A DNA stretch of 34,529 nucleotides from an uncultured Opitutales bacterium (GTDB taxonomy: Bacteria; Verrucomicrobiota; Verrucomicrobiia; Opitutales; UBA953). The stretch covers positions 1 through 34,529 of the forward strand of contig CAKUQY010000021.1 of NCBI GenBank assembly GCA_934675585.1, in the 5' to 3' direction. The notes beneath the pieces are model-generated. The model saw only the letters and a list, made by a program, of their open reading frames with translations. It ran no database searches and had not been told where the DNA came from. This document shows positions 9,043-17,573 of the stretch, piece by piece; the first letter of the stretch is position 1; every line of letters begins with the position of its first letter. The position numbers and the translations under genes are program-made.

Positions 9043-9651
9043 TTAGGATTTCAAAAACGCGCACAATTTCAAAAACGCGTTCCCGCGATGTGATAATTTA
9101 TCTTTTACCGTTCCCGCCAATTCTGCAAAAGTTTTGTCATAGCCCGCGGGAACGAAAATCGGGTCGTAGCCAAAGCCAAATCCTGCGTCCGCCTCGCGTT
9201 CTGCGATTTCGCCAAAACAGCGCGCGTCAAAAATTTGCTCGTTCCCGTCAGCGTCAATCAACAGCAAACAGCAATAAAAATGTGCGCCGCGTTTTCCCGC
9301 GGGAACGTCTTTGAGCGCGCCGAGCAGTTTTGCGCGGTTTTGTTCTGCCGTCGCTTGCGGGCCCGCATAATACGCGGTTTCTACGCCTGGGTTCCCGCCG
9401 AGCGCATCGACGCAAAGCCCACTGTCGTCAGCCATTACGAGCGTTCCCGCCGGCAAAACTTCGCGCAGCGCTCGCGCTTTCAAACGCGCGTTCCCGACAA
9501 ATGTTCCCGAATCTTCAACAACTGGCGGCATTCCTTGTTCCCGCGCGTCTTTGGCGGAAACAAAGCGCACGCCGTCCAAGCGTTCCCGCGCCGCCAAACG
9601 GTTAAATTCCTCAACTTTGTGAGCGTTTCCTGTCGCGATTACGATCGTCAT
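9043..9651 (-). CDS. rdgB: XTP/dITP pyrophosphatase (HAM1/RdgB family)
   Basis: A 202-residue cytosolic house-cleaning enzyme that hydrolyses non-canonical purine triphosphates (dITP, XTP) to monophosphates, keeping them out of DNA. The N-terminal IVIATGNAHKVEEF, the central MADDSGLCVDALGG, and FGFGYDPIFVPAGYDKTFAEL with the late KDKLSHRGNAF are all family hallmarks, and the length is normal. The ATG at 9651 is chosen because it starts at the conserved beta strand; a longer frame from 9747 only overlaps prc. A single base separates its start from the prc stop, so the two are co-translated. It has the highest motif density of any gene here, about 11 copies in 609 bases, some altering non-conserved stretches (for example the SHRGNAF region). 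Confidence 0.95.
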   Translation of the reverse strand: MTIVIATGNAHKVEEFNRLAARERLDGVRFVSAKDAREQGMPPVVEDSGTFVGNARLKARALREVLPAGTLVMADDSGLCVDALGGNPGVETAYYAGPQATAEQNRAKLLGALKDVPAGKRGAHFYCCLLLIDADGNEQIFDARCFGEIAEREADAGFGFGYDPIFVPAGYDKTFAELAGTVKDKLSHRGNAFLKLCAFLKS

Positions 9652-9652
9652 T

Positions 9653-11971
9653 TTATTTTGTTTTTTCGGTGATTTGCACCCAATCGGCGGCGATGCGAGC
9701 GGTTTCGCGCAGGACGATGTCAAAGTTTGGCAAATCGTCGTCTTCATCGAGCGCGAGAGCGTTATCGTCGGAAGTTTTCTTGGGGTTCACGCCGGGAATC
9801 GTCAGCGCAATATTAATGCGGTCGGACGATTTTTTCTTTGCTTTTTGCGTTCCCGCGGCGATGGCTTCGGCTTCGGTTTTTTCTTTGGCGAGCGTTGAAT
9901 TAAGTTTAATTTCTTGGGACGGGAACGCGCTTTTTGTTTCGTAATCGATGAGCGCGTTTTTCACGTAAGTGTAAAGCGCTTTGTCAGATTCGCGCGTCTC
10001 GAGGCGTTTGTCGATGTTGAGCGAAATGGTTTTGTCGTTTTGGCGCTCTTTAAACCAAGCGATCGAATGCGCGAGCGTTCTAAATTCGGGCAATTCGGCT
10101 TGGCGGCGGCGGCTGGCTTCGCCAAGTTGGTCAATCAAATCTTGCGAAATCGGCGCTTTGAGCCAATCGTATTTTTGCGGCGTTGACGGGAGCGCGCTTT
10201 CGACAGAATCCCACGGGAGCGGATTATCTAAATCGCTTTCGGCAATCGGTAAAACGCTGTAAGTTGACGGGATCGCAATGTCGGCGGGAACGCCGTGCAA
10301 CTGAATCGAATTGCCCGATGGCGCGTACCATTTGCTGCGCGTAACTTTAATCGACGCGTTAAAACCTTTACCAATCAACGAATAAGGTTTGACTTCTTGC
10401 ACCGAACCTTTGCCGTGTGTTTTAGGGTCGCCAACAATGATTGCGCGGCCGTTGTCGCTGAGCGCTCCCGCGACAATTTCAGACGCGCTGGCGGACGCTT
10501 TTGAAGTTAAAACAATCATCGGCCCATCCCAAAGTGCAGGCGTTTTCATAATTAAATTTTTGCCCGCAGAAAGCAGCGACGTTTGGCCTGTTTTGTAGGT
10601 AACGACGTTCCCGCCAGCGTCTTTGATGCGCACAACGGGCTGTTTTGCGCCGACAAAAAGTTCCGCCAAATCAATCGCTTCGTTCAAATAACCGCCGCCG
10701 TTTTGGCGCAAATCGAGAATGATGGCTTTGGCGTTGAGCGCTTTTAATTTTTCGAGCAATTCGCGCACGTCTTCGGTGGTTGAAAACGCGAGCGCGTCAT
10801 TGGTGTCTTTGCCGTAAAAACCGGGCAAATTAATTACGCCGACGGGAAGGGTTTTTTCGCCCGCGGGAACGCTAATTAATTTTGCCGACGCCAATTGTTC
10901 GGTGATTTTAATTTCGTCGCGTTGCAAAACAACGACGCGGCGTTGGCTGTGATCAGAACCCGATTCGACGTAAAGTCGCACGGTTTCGCCTTTTTTGCCG
11001 CGCAACATGTGCACGATGCGATTAAGGCGCATGCCGATGACATCGACCATTTCTTCGCTGTCTTGTTTGATGCCGACCGCGATAATGCGATCGCCCACTT
11101 CAAATTTTCCCGAACGCTCGACGGGACCGCCCGGCATGATTTCGCGAATCGTGCAATAGCCGTCATCATCGTAAAGCACCGCGCCGATCCCGCAAAGCGC
11201 ATTGCGCATCGCAATTTGAAAATCTTCCATCGATTGCGCGGTAAAAAATGTCGTGTGCGGGTCAAATTCTGCCGTCAAAGAATTGAGAAAAATTTCTTCC
11301 ACTTCCCAAGGTTCGAGGACGATATTTTTGCCGATTTTTTCGTAGCGGGACGCGATTTTTTCGGCGGCGGCTTTGATTTTTTCGTCATCGATTTCGTTCC
11401 CGCCGGAAAGCAATTCATTGATCAAATCGTTCGTCAAGCGTTCCCGCCAAAGTTGATCTGCGGCAGCAGCGTCGGCGGGCCATTCGGCTTTTTTGCGATC
11501 GAGCGCAAAATTAACATCACGATGCAAATTGATTTTTGCCGTTCCCGCCAATTCATTTTTAATCCACGCCACACGCGCCGCGTATTTGTCTAAAAACGCT
11601 TTATAAATTTCAAACGCGGGATAAAGATTGCCATTTTTAAAATTGTCGTTAAGCGTTCCCGCAAAACGATTTTGAAACGAATTAATTTCGCTCGCCAAAA
11701 AAATCATTCGCGAACCATCAAGCGCGCTAATGTAGCGTTTAATCAATTCGCGCTTATCAATTTGTGCAATATTTTTGTGCGTAATATGCAAGCGTTCGAG
11801 ATAAAGCGACGTAATAATCGTGTCGTCTTTCATCGCGAGCGTGGTCGTGTAAAGCGGAACTTCTTGCGACGGCGCAACCACATTCACCGCGGGAACGTCT
11901 TGTTGGGCAAACGCAAAACAGGTTCCCGCAAAACTCGCGAGAGCCAACACCTTAAATAAATTCAAATTCAT
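9653..11971 (-). CDS. prc: Tail-specific carboxy-terminal processing protease, S41 family (Prc/Tsp)
   Basis: A 772-residue envelope protease that degrades or trims proteins from their C-termini. A signal peptide (about residues 1-22 ending near FAFAQ) comes first, then a helical N-terminal region with YISALDGSRMIF. DPHTTFF, a PDZ domain (about 235-320, with IREIMPGGPVERSG) and the S41 catalytic domain follow: LDLRQNGGG, SASASEIVAGAL with the nucleophilic serine near 495, and THGKGSVQ with the general-base lysine near 519. The C-terminal region (SKWYAPSG onward) matches the DUF3340 part of Prc. An acidic linker LDEDDDLPNF lies near the end. The start is placed at 11971 rather than 11980 because a TATAAT box overlaps the upstream ATG. 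It is co-directional with rdgB, one base away. Confidence 0.93.
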   Translation of the reverse strand: MNLNLFKVLALASFAGTCFAFAQQDVPAVNVVAPSQEVPLYTTTLAMKDDTIITSLYLERLHITHKNIAQIDKRELIKRYISALDGSRMIFLASEINSFQNRFAGTLNDNFKNGNLYPAFEIYKAFLDKYAARVAWIKNELAGTAKINLHRDVNFALDRKKAEWPADAAAADQLWRERLTNDLINELLSGGNEIDDEKIKAAAEKIASRYEKIGKNIVLEPWEVEEIFLNSLTAEFDPHTTFFTAQSMEDFQIAMRNALCGIGAVLYDDDGYCTIREIMPGGPVERSGKFEVGDRIIAVGIKQDSEEMVDVIGMRLNRIVHMLRGKKGETVRLYVESGSDHSQRRVVVLQRDEIKITEQLASAKLISVPAGEKTLPVGVINLPGFYGKDTNDALAFSTTEDVRELLEKLKALNAKAIILDLRQNGGGYLNEAIDLAELFVGAKQPVVRIKDAGGNVVTYKTGQTSLLSAGKNLIMKTPALWDGPMIVLTSKASASASEIVAGALSDNGRAIIVGDPKTHGKGSVQEVKPYSLIGKGFNASIKVTRSKWYAPSGNSIQLHGVPADIAIPSTYSVLPIAESDLDNPLPWDSVESALPSTPQKYDWLKAPISQDLIDQLGEASRRRQAELPEFRTLAHSIAWFKERQNDKTISLNIDKRLETRESDKALYTYVKNALIDYETKSAFPSQEIKLNSTLAKEKTEAEAIAAGTQKAKKKSSDRINIALTIPGVNPKKTSDDNALALDEDDDLPNFDIVLRETARIAADWVQITEKTK

Positions 11972-11978
11972 ACTAACC

Positions 11979-11984
11979 ATTATA
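11979..11984 (-). promoter_or_regulatory. -10 box of prc-rdgB; leaderless start
   Basis: A perfect TATAAT on the minus strand ends seven bases before the ATG at 11971, so transcription would begin at or next to the start codon. The box covers the alternative ATG at 11980 and excludes it if the box is used. No strong -35 is seen at normal spacing. Confidence 0.45.
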
Positions 11985-12073
11985 AAACGCGTTCCCGCAA
12001 AGCGCGAGCAAAGAAAAAATTCGCGGGGAAACGCGGGAACGCCAAATTTTAAGTTTCAACTTCTTAATTTCCC

Positions 12074-12119
12074 CAAAAAAACGCGTTCCCGCGAGATGAT
12101 TTCACGGGAACGCTTTTTT
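12074..12119. terminator. Bidirectional motif-pair terminator after tdh
   Basis: GCGTTCCCG at 12083-12091 and CGGGAACGC at 12105-12113 form a 9-base-pair stem. It is preceded by seven A and followed by six T, so it can terminate transcription on both strands. It serves tdh, whose stop is at 12135 on the minus strand. Confidence 0.8.
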
Positions 12120-12134
12120 ATTTTGCGGGAACGA

Positions 12135-13166
12135 TTAAATATTCGTCCAGTCGAGAATCACTTTTCCAGCGCTACCGTCGAGCATTGCTTGGAAACCTTT
12201 GTCAAAATCTTTGTATGACATACGGTGAGTGATGATTGGCGAAACGTCCATGCCTGCTTGAATGAGCGCCATCATTTTGTACCAAGTTTCGAACATTTCG
12301 CGACCGTAAATGCCTTTGAGGAAAAGTCCTTTGAAAATGATTTTGCTCATATCGAGTGGTTTTGGCGTTGCGGGAATGCCGAGCAATGAAATGCGGCCGC
12401 CGCAAGCCATCGTATCGAGCATGCCGTTGAACGCGATGCTGTTGCCCGACATTTCAAGGCCGATATCCCAACCTTCTGTCATGCCGAGTTCTTTCATCAC
12501 TTCTGGCAACGATTTTTCCATCGTATTGACCGCCATGGTTGGATTCATTTTTTTCGCGAGCTCCAAGCGCACCGGATTGACGTCGGTAATCACAACATAA
12601 CGCGCTCCCGCAGCTTTTACTAACGGGATCGCCATAATGCCGATTGGGCCTGCACCGGTAATCAAAACGTCTTCACCAACAACATTGAACGAAAGCGCCG
12701 TATGAGCTGCGTTCCCGAGCGGATCGAGAATCGCCGCGATTTCATCCGGAATATCATCTGGCAAAACCACCACGTTTTTCGCTGGCAACGAAAGCAATTC
12801 TGCAAACGCGCCCGGACGATTAACGCCTACGCCTTGCGTGTTTGGGCAAAGGTGTTTTTTGCCCGCGCGGCAATTACGGCAATGTCCGCAAACAATATGA
12901 CCTTCGCCGGAAACGCGTTGGCCAATTTTCAAATGCTTGACATTTGCGCCCAATTTTTCAATGATGCCAACATATTCGTGGCCGACAACCATCGGCACAG
13001 GAATCGTTTTTTGCGACCATTCGTCCCATTTGTAAATGTGAACATCGGTGCCGCAAATGGCAGTTTTTTTGATGCGAATGAGGACATCATCTGGGCCGAT
13101 TTCTGGCTCGGGAACGTCCATCAACCACAAACCTTCTTTGGCTTCTTTTTTAACGAGAGCTTTCAT
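12135..13166 (-). CDS. tdh: L-threonine 3-dehydrogenase (zinc-dependent medium-chain dehydrogenase)
   Basis: Oxidises L-threonine to 2-amino-3-ketobutyrate with NAD+, in the cytosol. The 343 residues match the family length. [14 protein letters not shown] holds the catalytic-zinc cysteine near residue 38, GHEYVGI the zinc histidine-glutamate pair, and [15 protein letters not shown] the four structural-zinc cysteines. GAGPIG near 170 is the Rossmann nucleotide-binding turn. The partner gene kbl (2-amino-3-ketobutyrate CoA ligase), often adjacent in other bacteria, is not in this window. The gene stands alone between motif-pair hairpins and has only about two motif copies, fewer than most neighbours. 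No Shine-Dalgarno site is visible before the ATG. Confidence 0.95.
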   Translation of the reverse strand: MKALVKKEAKEGLWLMDVPEPEIGPDDVLIRIKKTAICGTDVHIYKWDEWSQKTIPVPMVVGHEYVGIIEKLGANVKHLKIGQRVSGEGHIVCGHCRNCRAGKKHLCPNTQGVGVNRPGAFAELLSLPAKNVVVLPDDIPDEIAAILDPLGNAAHTALSFNVVGEDVLITGAGPIGIMAIPLVKAAGARYVVITDVNPVRLELAKKMNPTMAVNTMEKSLPEVMKELGMTEGWDIGLEMSGNSIAFNGMLDTMACGGRISLLGIPATPKPLDMSKIIFKGLFLKGIYGREMFETWYKMMALIQAGMDVSPIITHRMSYKDFDKGFQAMLDGSAGKVILDWTNI

Positions 13167-13230
13167 GATAATAATTTGTTGTTTTTAACACTAAATATTT
13201 TTGACCCAACGCGCGCAATTTGCAAGATTT

Positions 13231-13268
13231 AAAAAACGCGTTCCCGCGAAGCATTTTCACGGGAACGC
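13231..13268 (-). terminator. Motif-pair hairpin terminator of the second PEP-CTERM gene
   Basis: GCGTTCCCG at 13238-13246 pairs with CGGGAACGC at 13260-13268. On the minus strand the stem is followed by a run of T. The gene's stop is at 13290. Confidence 0.7.
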
Positions 13269-13289
13269 CGAATTGTTATGAAAAAAATC

Positions 13290-14096
13290 TTATTTGCGGG
13301 AACGGCGACGACGTGCGCCCGCCAAAGCCAGCGCGCCCAAGCCCGCGAGCAAGCCAAATGCTGACGGTTCGGGGACGAGAGACGCGACTTGGCTGTCGGT
13401 CAACGCGACATTCCAAAATGCAATATTGTCAAAATTTGCAGCGGCAGACTTTCGGCCATTCCCAAACGCAGAACCAAATTGAAATCCCGTAATTGCGGCA
13501 TCTGTCGTTGCTAAACTTACAGTGCTGAGAAGTTTTCCATCCAAATATGTTTTAAATTGAGATCCGTTTGAAGAAAAAGTTAATGTTTTCCAAGCCGTTC
13601 CCGAAATGTCAGCATAGCTTCCCAAATCACCCGTTCCCGAACTTGTTGCTCCGCCAAAATAACTTTCCGATCCGCCGACTCCACCAACAAACATTTTCAT
13701 TGTGTTGTCATTATTTTTTTGAATCATCAAAGCGTGATTGTCGCCGTACGTAATATTGTTCGTGTAAAGCGAAAACAAATTTTCCCAATTATTCGCAGAA
13801 AATCCGGAAACGTCCATACTAATTGTGAACGAATTTGCCTTCAAGCCAGAATTGCTTGCATTCGTTGTCCAAACGCCATTCGAGCCCGTATATTTGCCGA
13901 AATGTCCCGTTTGATCATACTCGAACGAATTATTCAAAGTAACATTTGTTGGCGATTTTGTTGCCGCCGCACTCGTTTCAAAATCCCAAAAAAACACGAG
14001 ATTGTCATTTTTCAAACTTTCGGGAACCTTGCTTGCCGCGTTCGCCCAAAGCGTTCCCGCGGCAAAAATTGAAGCAATTGTGATAAATTTTTTCAT
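13290..14096 (-). CDS. Secreted LamG-like protein with PEP-CTERM anchor (second copy)
   Basis: A 268-residue exported protein. Residues 1-21 form a signal peptide (MKKFITIASIFAAGTLWANA). NLVFFWDFE starts the domain, and SFTISMDVSGFSANNWENLF, WKTLTFSSNG and FKTYLDGKLLSTVSL mark a LamG/concanavalin-type beta-sandwich with short sugar-lectin-like strands. The tail is VPEPSAFGLLAGLGALALAG followed by a basic RRRRSRK end, a PEP-CTERM sorting signal. It shares architecture, signal and upstream DNA with the gene at 7258-8112, but the middle of the protein has diverged. It uses the AT-richer codons of the surrounding genes. A role in surface or extracellular matrix display is inferred from the sorting tail; the ligand is unknown. 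Confidence 0.85.
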   Translation of the reverse strand: MKKFITIASIFAAGTLWANAASKVPESLKNDNLVFFWDFETSAAATKSPTNVTLNNSFEYDQTGHFGKYTGSNGVWTTNASNSGLKANSFTISMDVSGFSANNWENLFSLYTNNITYGDNHALMIQKNNDNTMKMFVGGVGGSESYFGGATSSGTGDLGSYADISGTAWKTLTFSSNGSQFKTYLDGKLLSTVSLATTDAAITGFQFGSAFGNGRKSAAANFDNIAFWNVALTDSQVASLVPEPSAFGLLAGLGALALAGARRRRSRK

Positions 14097-14661
14097 AGCT
14101 ATTTTTGATTGAATTTTAAATATGCAAATTATTCTAAAACCGAAAAAAAAAACGCAAGCATAAAATTTAAAAATTTTTATTTTCGCAATTCTAAAAAAGC
14201 AAAAAATCGTTGTTTTCTTTTAACGAGTAAGCGCGAGTAAGCACTCTTAGTTCCCTTTTTAGTTCACTCCCTTCGGGACAGATTTTGTTTTTGTTTTACC
14301 CCCACACGCTCGCGTTCGCTCGCTTTTGTGGGGCTTAGCCATCGCGAGCGATTTTAGTGCCTTCGGCACTGCAAGGAAAGTTAAAAGTTAAGAGTTGAAA
14401 GCTAAAACGAGAGCAGCGAGATGGAGCCATTAAAAGTTAAAAAGCGAGGTTTTTCTGCCAAAAATTAAAATCTTTAAAATCCTCAAATCTGTGGATAAAA
14501 AATGGAGCGGCAAGATGCCGCTCCTCCCAAGCGCTTTACGCCGTAGGCGCTTTTTTCGCGGGAACGCGCGCTTTTCGCGAAGCGCTTTTGATAAAAGTTA
14601 AGATTTAAAAGTTTAAAGTTAAAATTTAAAAGTTGAAATTCCCGTTCCCGCGGTGAAGAAT

Positions 14662-14806
14662 AAAAACAACCGTTGTCGTCGCTAACGCCGTTTTCTAACG
14701 AAAACGATTAGGGGCGAAAATAAAATTCGTCGAAATATTTTATTTTTTCGCGGGAACGCGAGCGTTAGCGAGCGACGTTAGTTGCGACAAAGGTTGTTTT
14801 GTTTTT
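14662..14806. repeat. MITE-like inverted-repeat element, copy 1
   Basis: About 145 bases. The outer arms (AACAACCGTTGTCG left, and on the other strand AACAACCTTTGTCG right) and the inner arms around CGCTAACG are inverted repeats. Inside lie the hairpin CGTTTTCTAACGAAAACG and a near-palindromic ATTCGTCGAAATATTTTATT stretch. It is almost identical to 22847-22993 and partly to 17362-17460. No coding capacity. It resembles a miniature inverted-repeat element, but no target-site duplication was established. Confidence 0.6.
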
Positions 14807-15310
14807 CCGTTCCCGTTCCCGCCGTTCCCGTAAAAAAATTCTCGCCCGAAGGACAAAGGTTTCGAAGTTTCGGCGGTTTAAGCCGCCGAAGAAAATCAAA
14901 AAATTCTTTATTTTCTTTAACGAGCGAATGCGAGTAGGTGCTCTTGATTTCTTTTGAGATTTCCGCGAAATTTGCGAAAAATCCGCGTAAATTCGCAGTT
15001 TAAAAAATGTTTTTGTTGTTTTTAGTTGGCGCGGCGGGACGCCACGCCTCCTTGTTCCCGTTCCCGTAAACAAAAAAATAATTCGTTTAATTTGTTTAAT
15101 TCGTAGTCGAAAAAAGTGTAGAGTGTAGGGTGTAGGGTGTAGAGTGTAGAGTGTTTTCAGCTTTCAGTTTTCAGTTAAATCTCGTTCCCATCGCCCACCC
15201 CAAAATAATTCGTTTAAATTCGTTTAATTCGGTGATAAAAAAATCCCGTTCCCGCCATTCCCGCGTTCCCGCGGTGCCTCTTTGTCCTCTTTCGGTTAAT
15301 TCGTTGATAA

Positions 15311-15356
15311 AAACGCGTTCCCGCCGAACAAATTTGCCCACAGGAACGCTTTTTTA
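15311..15356. terminator. Motif-pair hairpin terminator after ilvD
   Basis: GCGTTCC at 15315-15321 and GGAACGC at 15343-15349 pair across a long loop, with one mismatched motif base (CAGGAACGC). A T-run follows on the plus strand and an A/T-rich run on the other. It lies just past the ilvD stop at 15373. Confidence 0.6.
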
Positions 15357-15372
15357 TTTTTTGAGAACAAAA

Positions 15373-17199
15373 TTAATCGACGATGCGCACGCCGCCCTTG
15401 TCTGCCGACGCAACCATTTTGGCGTAAGCGCGGAGTGCCTTTGAGATTTCGCGTTTGCGCGTGCGCGGCGTGAACGCGTCTTTGCCGCGGGCTTCCTCTG
15501 CGGCGCGGCGGGAACGCATTTCTTCGTCGCTAATCACAGCGCGAATCGTGCGCGCGGGAATGTCGATTTCGATCACGTCGTCGTCGCGCAACAAAGCGAT
15601 ATTCCCGCCCGCTGCGGCTTCTGGCGAACAGTGGCCGATCGAAAGTCCCGAAGTTCCACCCGAAAAGCGTCCGTCGGTAATCAGCGCACAAAGTTCGCCG
15701 AGATGTTTTGATTTGATGTAAGAAGTCGGGTAAAGCATTTCCTGCATTCCTGGTCCGCCGCGCGGCCCTTCGTAATTGATGACGACGACGTCGCCTGGAC
15801 CGACTTTCCCGCCGAGAATTCCCTCGCAAGCGTCTTCTTGGCTTTCGAAAACGCGCGCCGTTCCCTTAAATTTGAAAACTTTTTCCGAAACGCCAGCGGT
15901 TTTAACAATGCAACCGTCCTGCGCGATGTTGCCAAACAAAACCGCCAAACCGCCGTCGCGCACATAAGCGTGTTCGAGGTCGCGAATGCAACCGTTCGCG
16001 CGGTCGGTGTCGAGCGAATCAAAACGCGCGTTTTGGCAGGCAAATTCCGTCGTGCGCGTTCCCGCGGGAGCGGCGTGGGCGCGTTCGAGCGCTTCGGCAG
16101 AAACCGTCGGCGAAACAATGTCGTTTTGCGCGATCGCCTCGCCGAGCGTCAGCCCGTCCGCGCGACGCGTCGAGCCGTCAACGAGCCCTTCCGCCGCCAA
16201 ACGTCCCATAATCGACAAAATTCCGCCCGCGCGGTGCACGTCTTCGATGTGGTATTTTTTGGTGTTAGGCGCGACTTTGCAAAGCACGGGAACGCGACGC
16301 GAAAGAAAATCGATGTCTTTCATCGCGAAATCGACGCCTGCTTCTTGCGCGATTGCGAGCAGGTGCAAAACCGTGTTCGTCGAGCCGCCCATGGCGATGT
16401 CGAGCGTCATTGCGTTCAAAAATGCCGCGCGCGTGCCGATTTGTCGCGGGAGCACCGACGTGTCGCCTTTTTCGTAGTAAGCGTAAGCCATTTCGACGAT
16501 GCGCTTGGCGGCTTTTTCAAAAAGTTTGCGGCGCTCAATGTGAGTCGCGAGCGTTGTGCCGTTCCCGGGAAGCGCGAAACCAAGCACTTCGTTCAGACAG
16601 TTCATCGAATTTGCGGTGAACATTCCCGAGCAGGAACCGCAGGTCGGGCAGGCGAATTTTTCGAGTTGCGCGAGTTTTTCGTCCGAATAACTTTCATCCG
16701 CGCCCTTGACCATCACGTCGATGAGATCGTTCTTTTCGCCGTCAAATTCGCCCGCTTCCATTGGTCCGCCCGAAACGAAAATCGCGGGAATGTTCAGGCG
16801 CATCGCCGCCATCAGCATGCCCGGAGTAATTTTGTCGCAATTTGAAATGCAAACAATCGCATCGACGCGGTGAGCGTTGCACATGTATTCGACGGAATCG
16901 GCGATCAAATCGCGCGACGGGAGCGAATAAAGCATGCCGTTGTGGCCCATCGCGATGCCGTCGTCGATCGCGATCGTGTTAAATTCCGCCGCGAAACAGC
17001 CCTGCGACTCGATCAACGCCTTGATTTCTTGACCCACCTTGTGCAAATGCGTGTGGCCGGGAACGAACTGCGTGAACGAATTGACGATCCCGATAATCGG
17101 CTTGCCAAACTGTTCTTCTTTCATGCCGTTGGCTCGCCACAAAGCGCGTGCGCCCGCCATGCGGCGACCTTCTGTACTCAAAGAGCTACGTAATTTCAT
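15373..17199 (-). CDS. ilvD: Dihydroxy-acid dehydratase
   Basis: Dehydrates 2,3-dihydroxy-isovalerate and -methylvalerate to the 2-keto acids, the third common step of valine and isoleucine (and leucine) synthesis. The 608-residue protein closely follows the E. coli-type enzyme: [57 protein letters not shown] and [17 protein letters not shown] (iron-sulfur cysteines), then [30 protein letters not shown] and [17 protein letters not shown]. The ATG at 17199 is chosen because it puts MKLRSS at the family start; the 43 residues upstream in the same frame show no conservation. An extended -10 (TGTTATATT) lies about ten bases upstream. It is monocistronic, with about six motif copies. Confidence 0.97.
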   Translation of the reverse strand: MKLRSSLSTEGRRMAGARALWRANGMKEEQFGKPIIGIVNSFTQFVPGHTHLHKVGQEIKALIESQGCFAAEFNTIAIDDGIAMGHNGMLYSLPSRDLIADSVEYMCNAHRVDAIVCISNCDKITPGMLMAAMRLNIPAIFVSGGPMEAGEFDGEKNDLIDVMVKGADESYSDEKLAQLEKFACPTCGSCSGMFTANSMNCLNEVLGFALPGNGTTLATHIERRKLFEKAAKRIVEMAYAYYEKGDTSVLPRQIGTRAAFLNAMTLDIAMGGSTNTVLHLLAIAQEAGVDFAMKDIDFLSRRVPVLCKVAPNTKKYHIEDVHRAGGILSIMGRLAAEGLVDGSTRRADGLTLGEAIAQNDIVSPTVSAEALERAHAAPAGTRTTEFACQNARFDSLDTDRANGCIRDLEHAYVRDGGLAVLFGNIAQDGCIVKTAGVSEKVFKFKGTARVFESQEDACEGILGGKVGPGDVVVINYEGPRGGPGMQEMLYPTSYIKSKHLGELCALITDGRFSGGTSGLSIGHCSPEAAAGGNIALLRDDDVIEIDIPARTIRAVISDEEMRSRRAAEEARGKDAFTPRTRKREISKALRAYAKMVASADKGGVRIVD

Positions 17200-17361
17200 A
17201 ATGAAAACAAATATAACACAATTCGCGTTCCCGCGCGAATTTGAACCCGCGGGAACGCGGGAACTCAGATTTTTTAACGCTAATAACGCAAATGGAACGC
17301 AAATTTCGCAATATTTTAAGATAACCACTAATTAAATTTTAACTTTCCTCGAACTGCGGGA

Positions 17362-17460
17362 ACAAAAACAACCTTTGTTGAAGCAACGCCGTTTTCTAAC
17401 GAAAACGATTAGGGGCGCAAATAAAATATTTCGACGAATTTTATTTTCTCACGGGAACGC
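17362..17460. repeat. MITE-like element, partial copy with inverted centre
   Basis: The left arm (AACAACCTTTGTTG) and hairpin CGTTTTCTAACGAAAACG, with AGGGGCG, match the elements at 14662 and 22847. The AT-rich centre appears as ATATTTCGACGAATTTTAT, the reverse complement of the centre in the other copies, and the right arm is missing. Confidence 0.55.
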
Positions 17461-17538
17461 GGGAATAGTGGAGAGAGCGGGAACGGGAATTTTCTTAGAT
17501 AAGCGCTTAACATTTTCGCCTTTCTGTTTTTTCTATTT

Positions 17539-17567
17539 TTGAAAATTGTGGCAAACATCACTATAAT
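17539..17567 (+). promoter_or_regulatory. Promoter of the LapC/YejM-like gene, leaderless
   Basis: TTGAAA at 17539-17544, a 17-base spacer and a perfect TATAAT at 17562-17567. Only six bases separate the -10 from the ATG at 17574, so the expected transcription start falls on or next to the start codon, and there is no room for a ribosome binding site. Confidence 0.75.
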
Positions 17568-17573
17568 TGCTTT

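Larger units (their letters stand above)
14097..15372. repeat. Intergenic repeat mosaic between the second PEP-CTERM gene and ilvD
   Basis: No gene supported. It opens with copy 3 of the PEP-CTERM upstream element (14131-14255), then the CTCCCTTC/CCCCCACA hairpin block (about 14258-14370). Low-complexity TTAAAAGTTAAGAGTTGAAA stretches follow, then a GGAGCGGCA-type hairpin at 14502-14526, the AAGCGC block at 14530-14590, the MITE-like element at 14662-14806, and the segment GGCGGTTTAAGCCGCCGAA (14874-14892). A second GAGCG...GTGCTC segment lies at 14920-14945. A GTGTAGAGTGTAGGG repeat runs at 15116-15155 with TTTCAGCTTTCAGTTTTCAG beside it; it recurs inverted at 34110-34175. Confidence 0.8.
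17200..17573. other. Divergent ilvD / lapC intergenic region
   Basis: Contains clustered motif copies (17228-17266), then a partial MITE-like element at 17362-17460, further motif copies, and the promoter of the 17574 gene. No gene seen. Confidence 0.7.

Noticed and set aside
16120..16135. HIP1-like GCGATCGC octamers
   Set aside because: Only scattered single occurrences of GCGATCGC-like words are seen; the enriched word is CGGGAACG.
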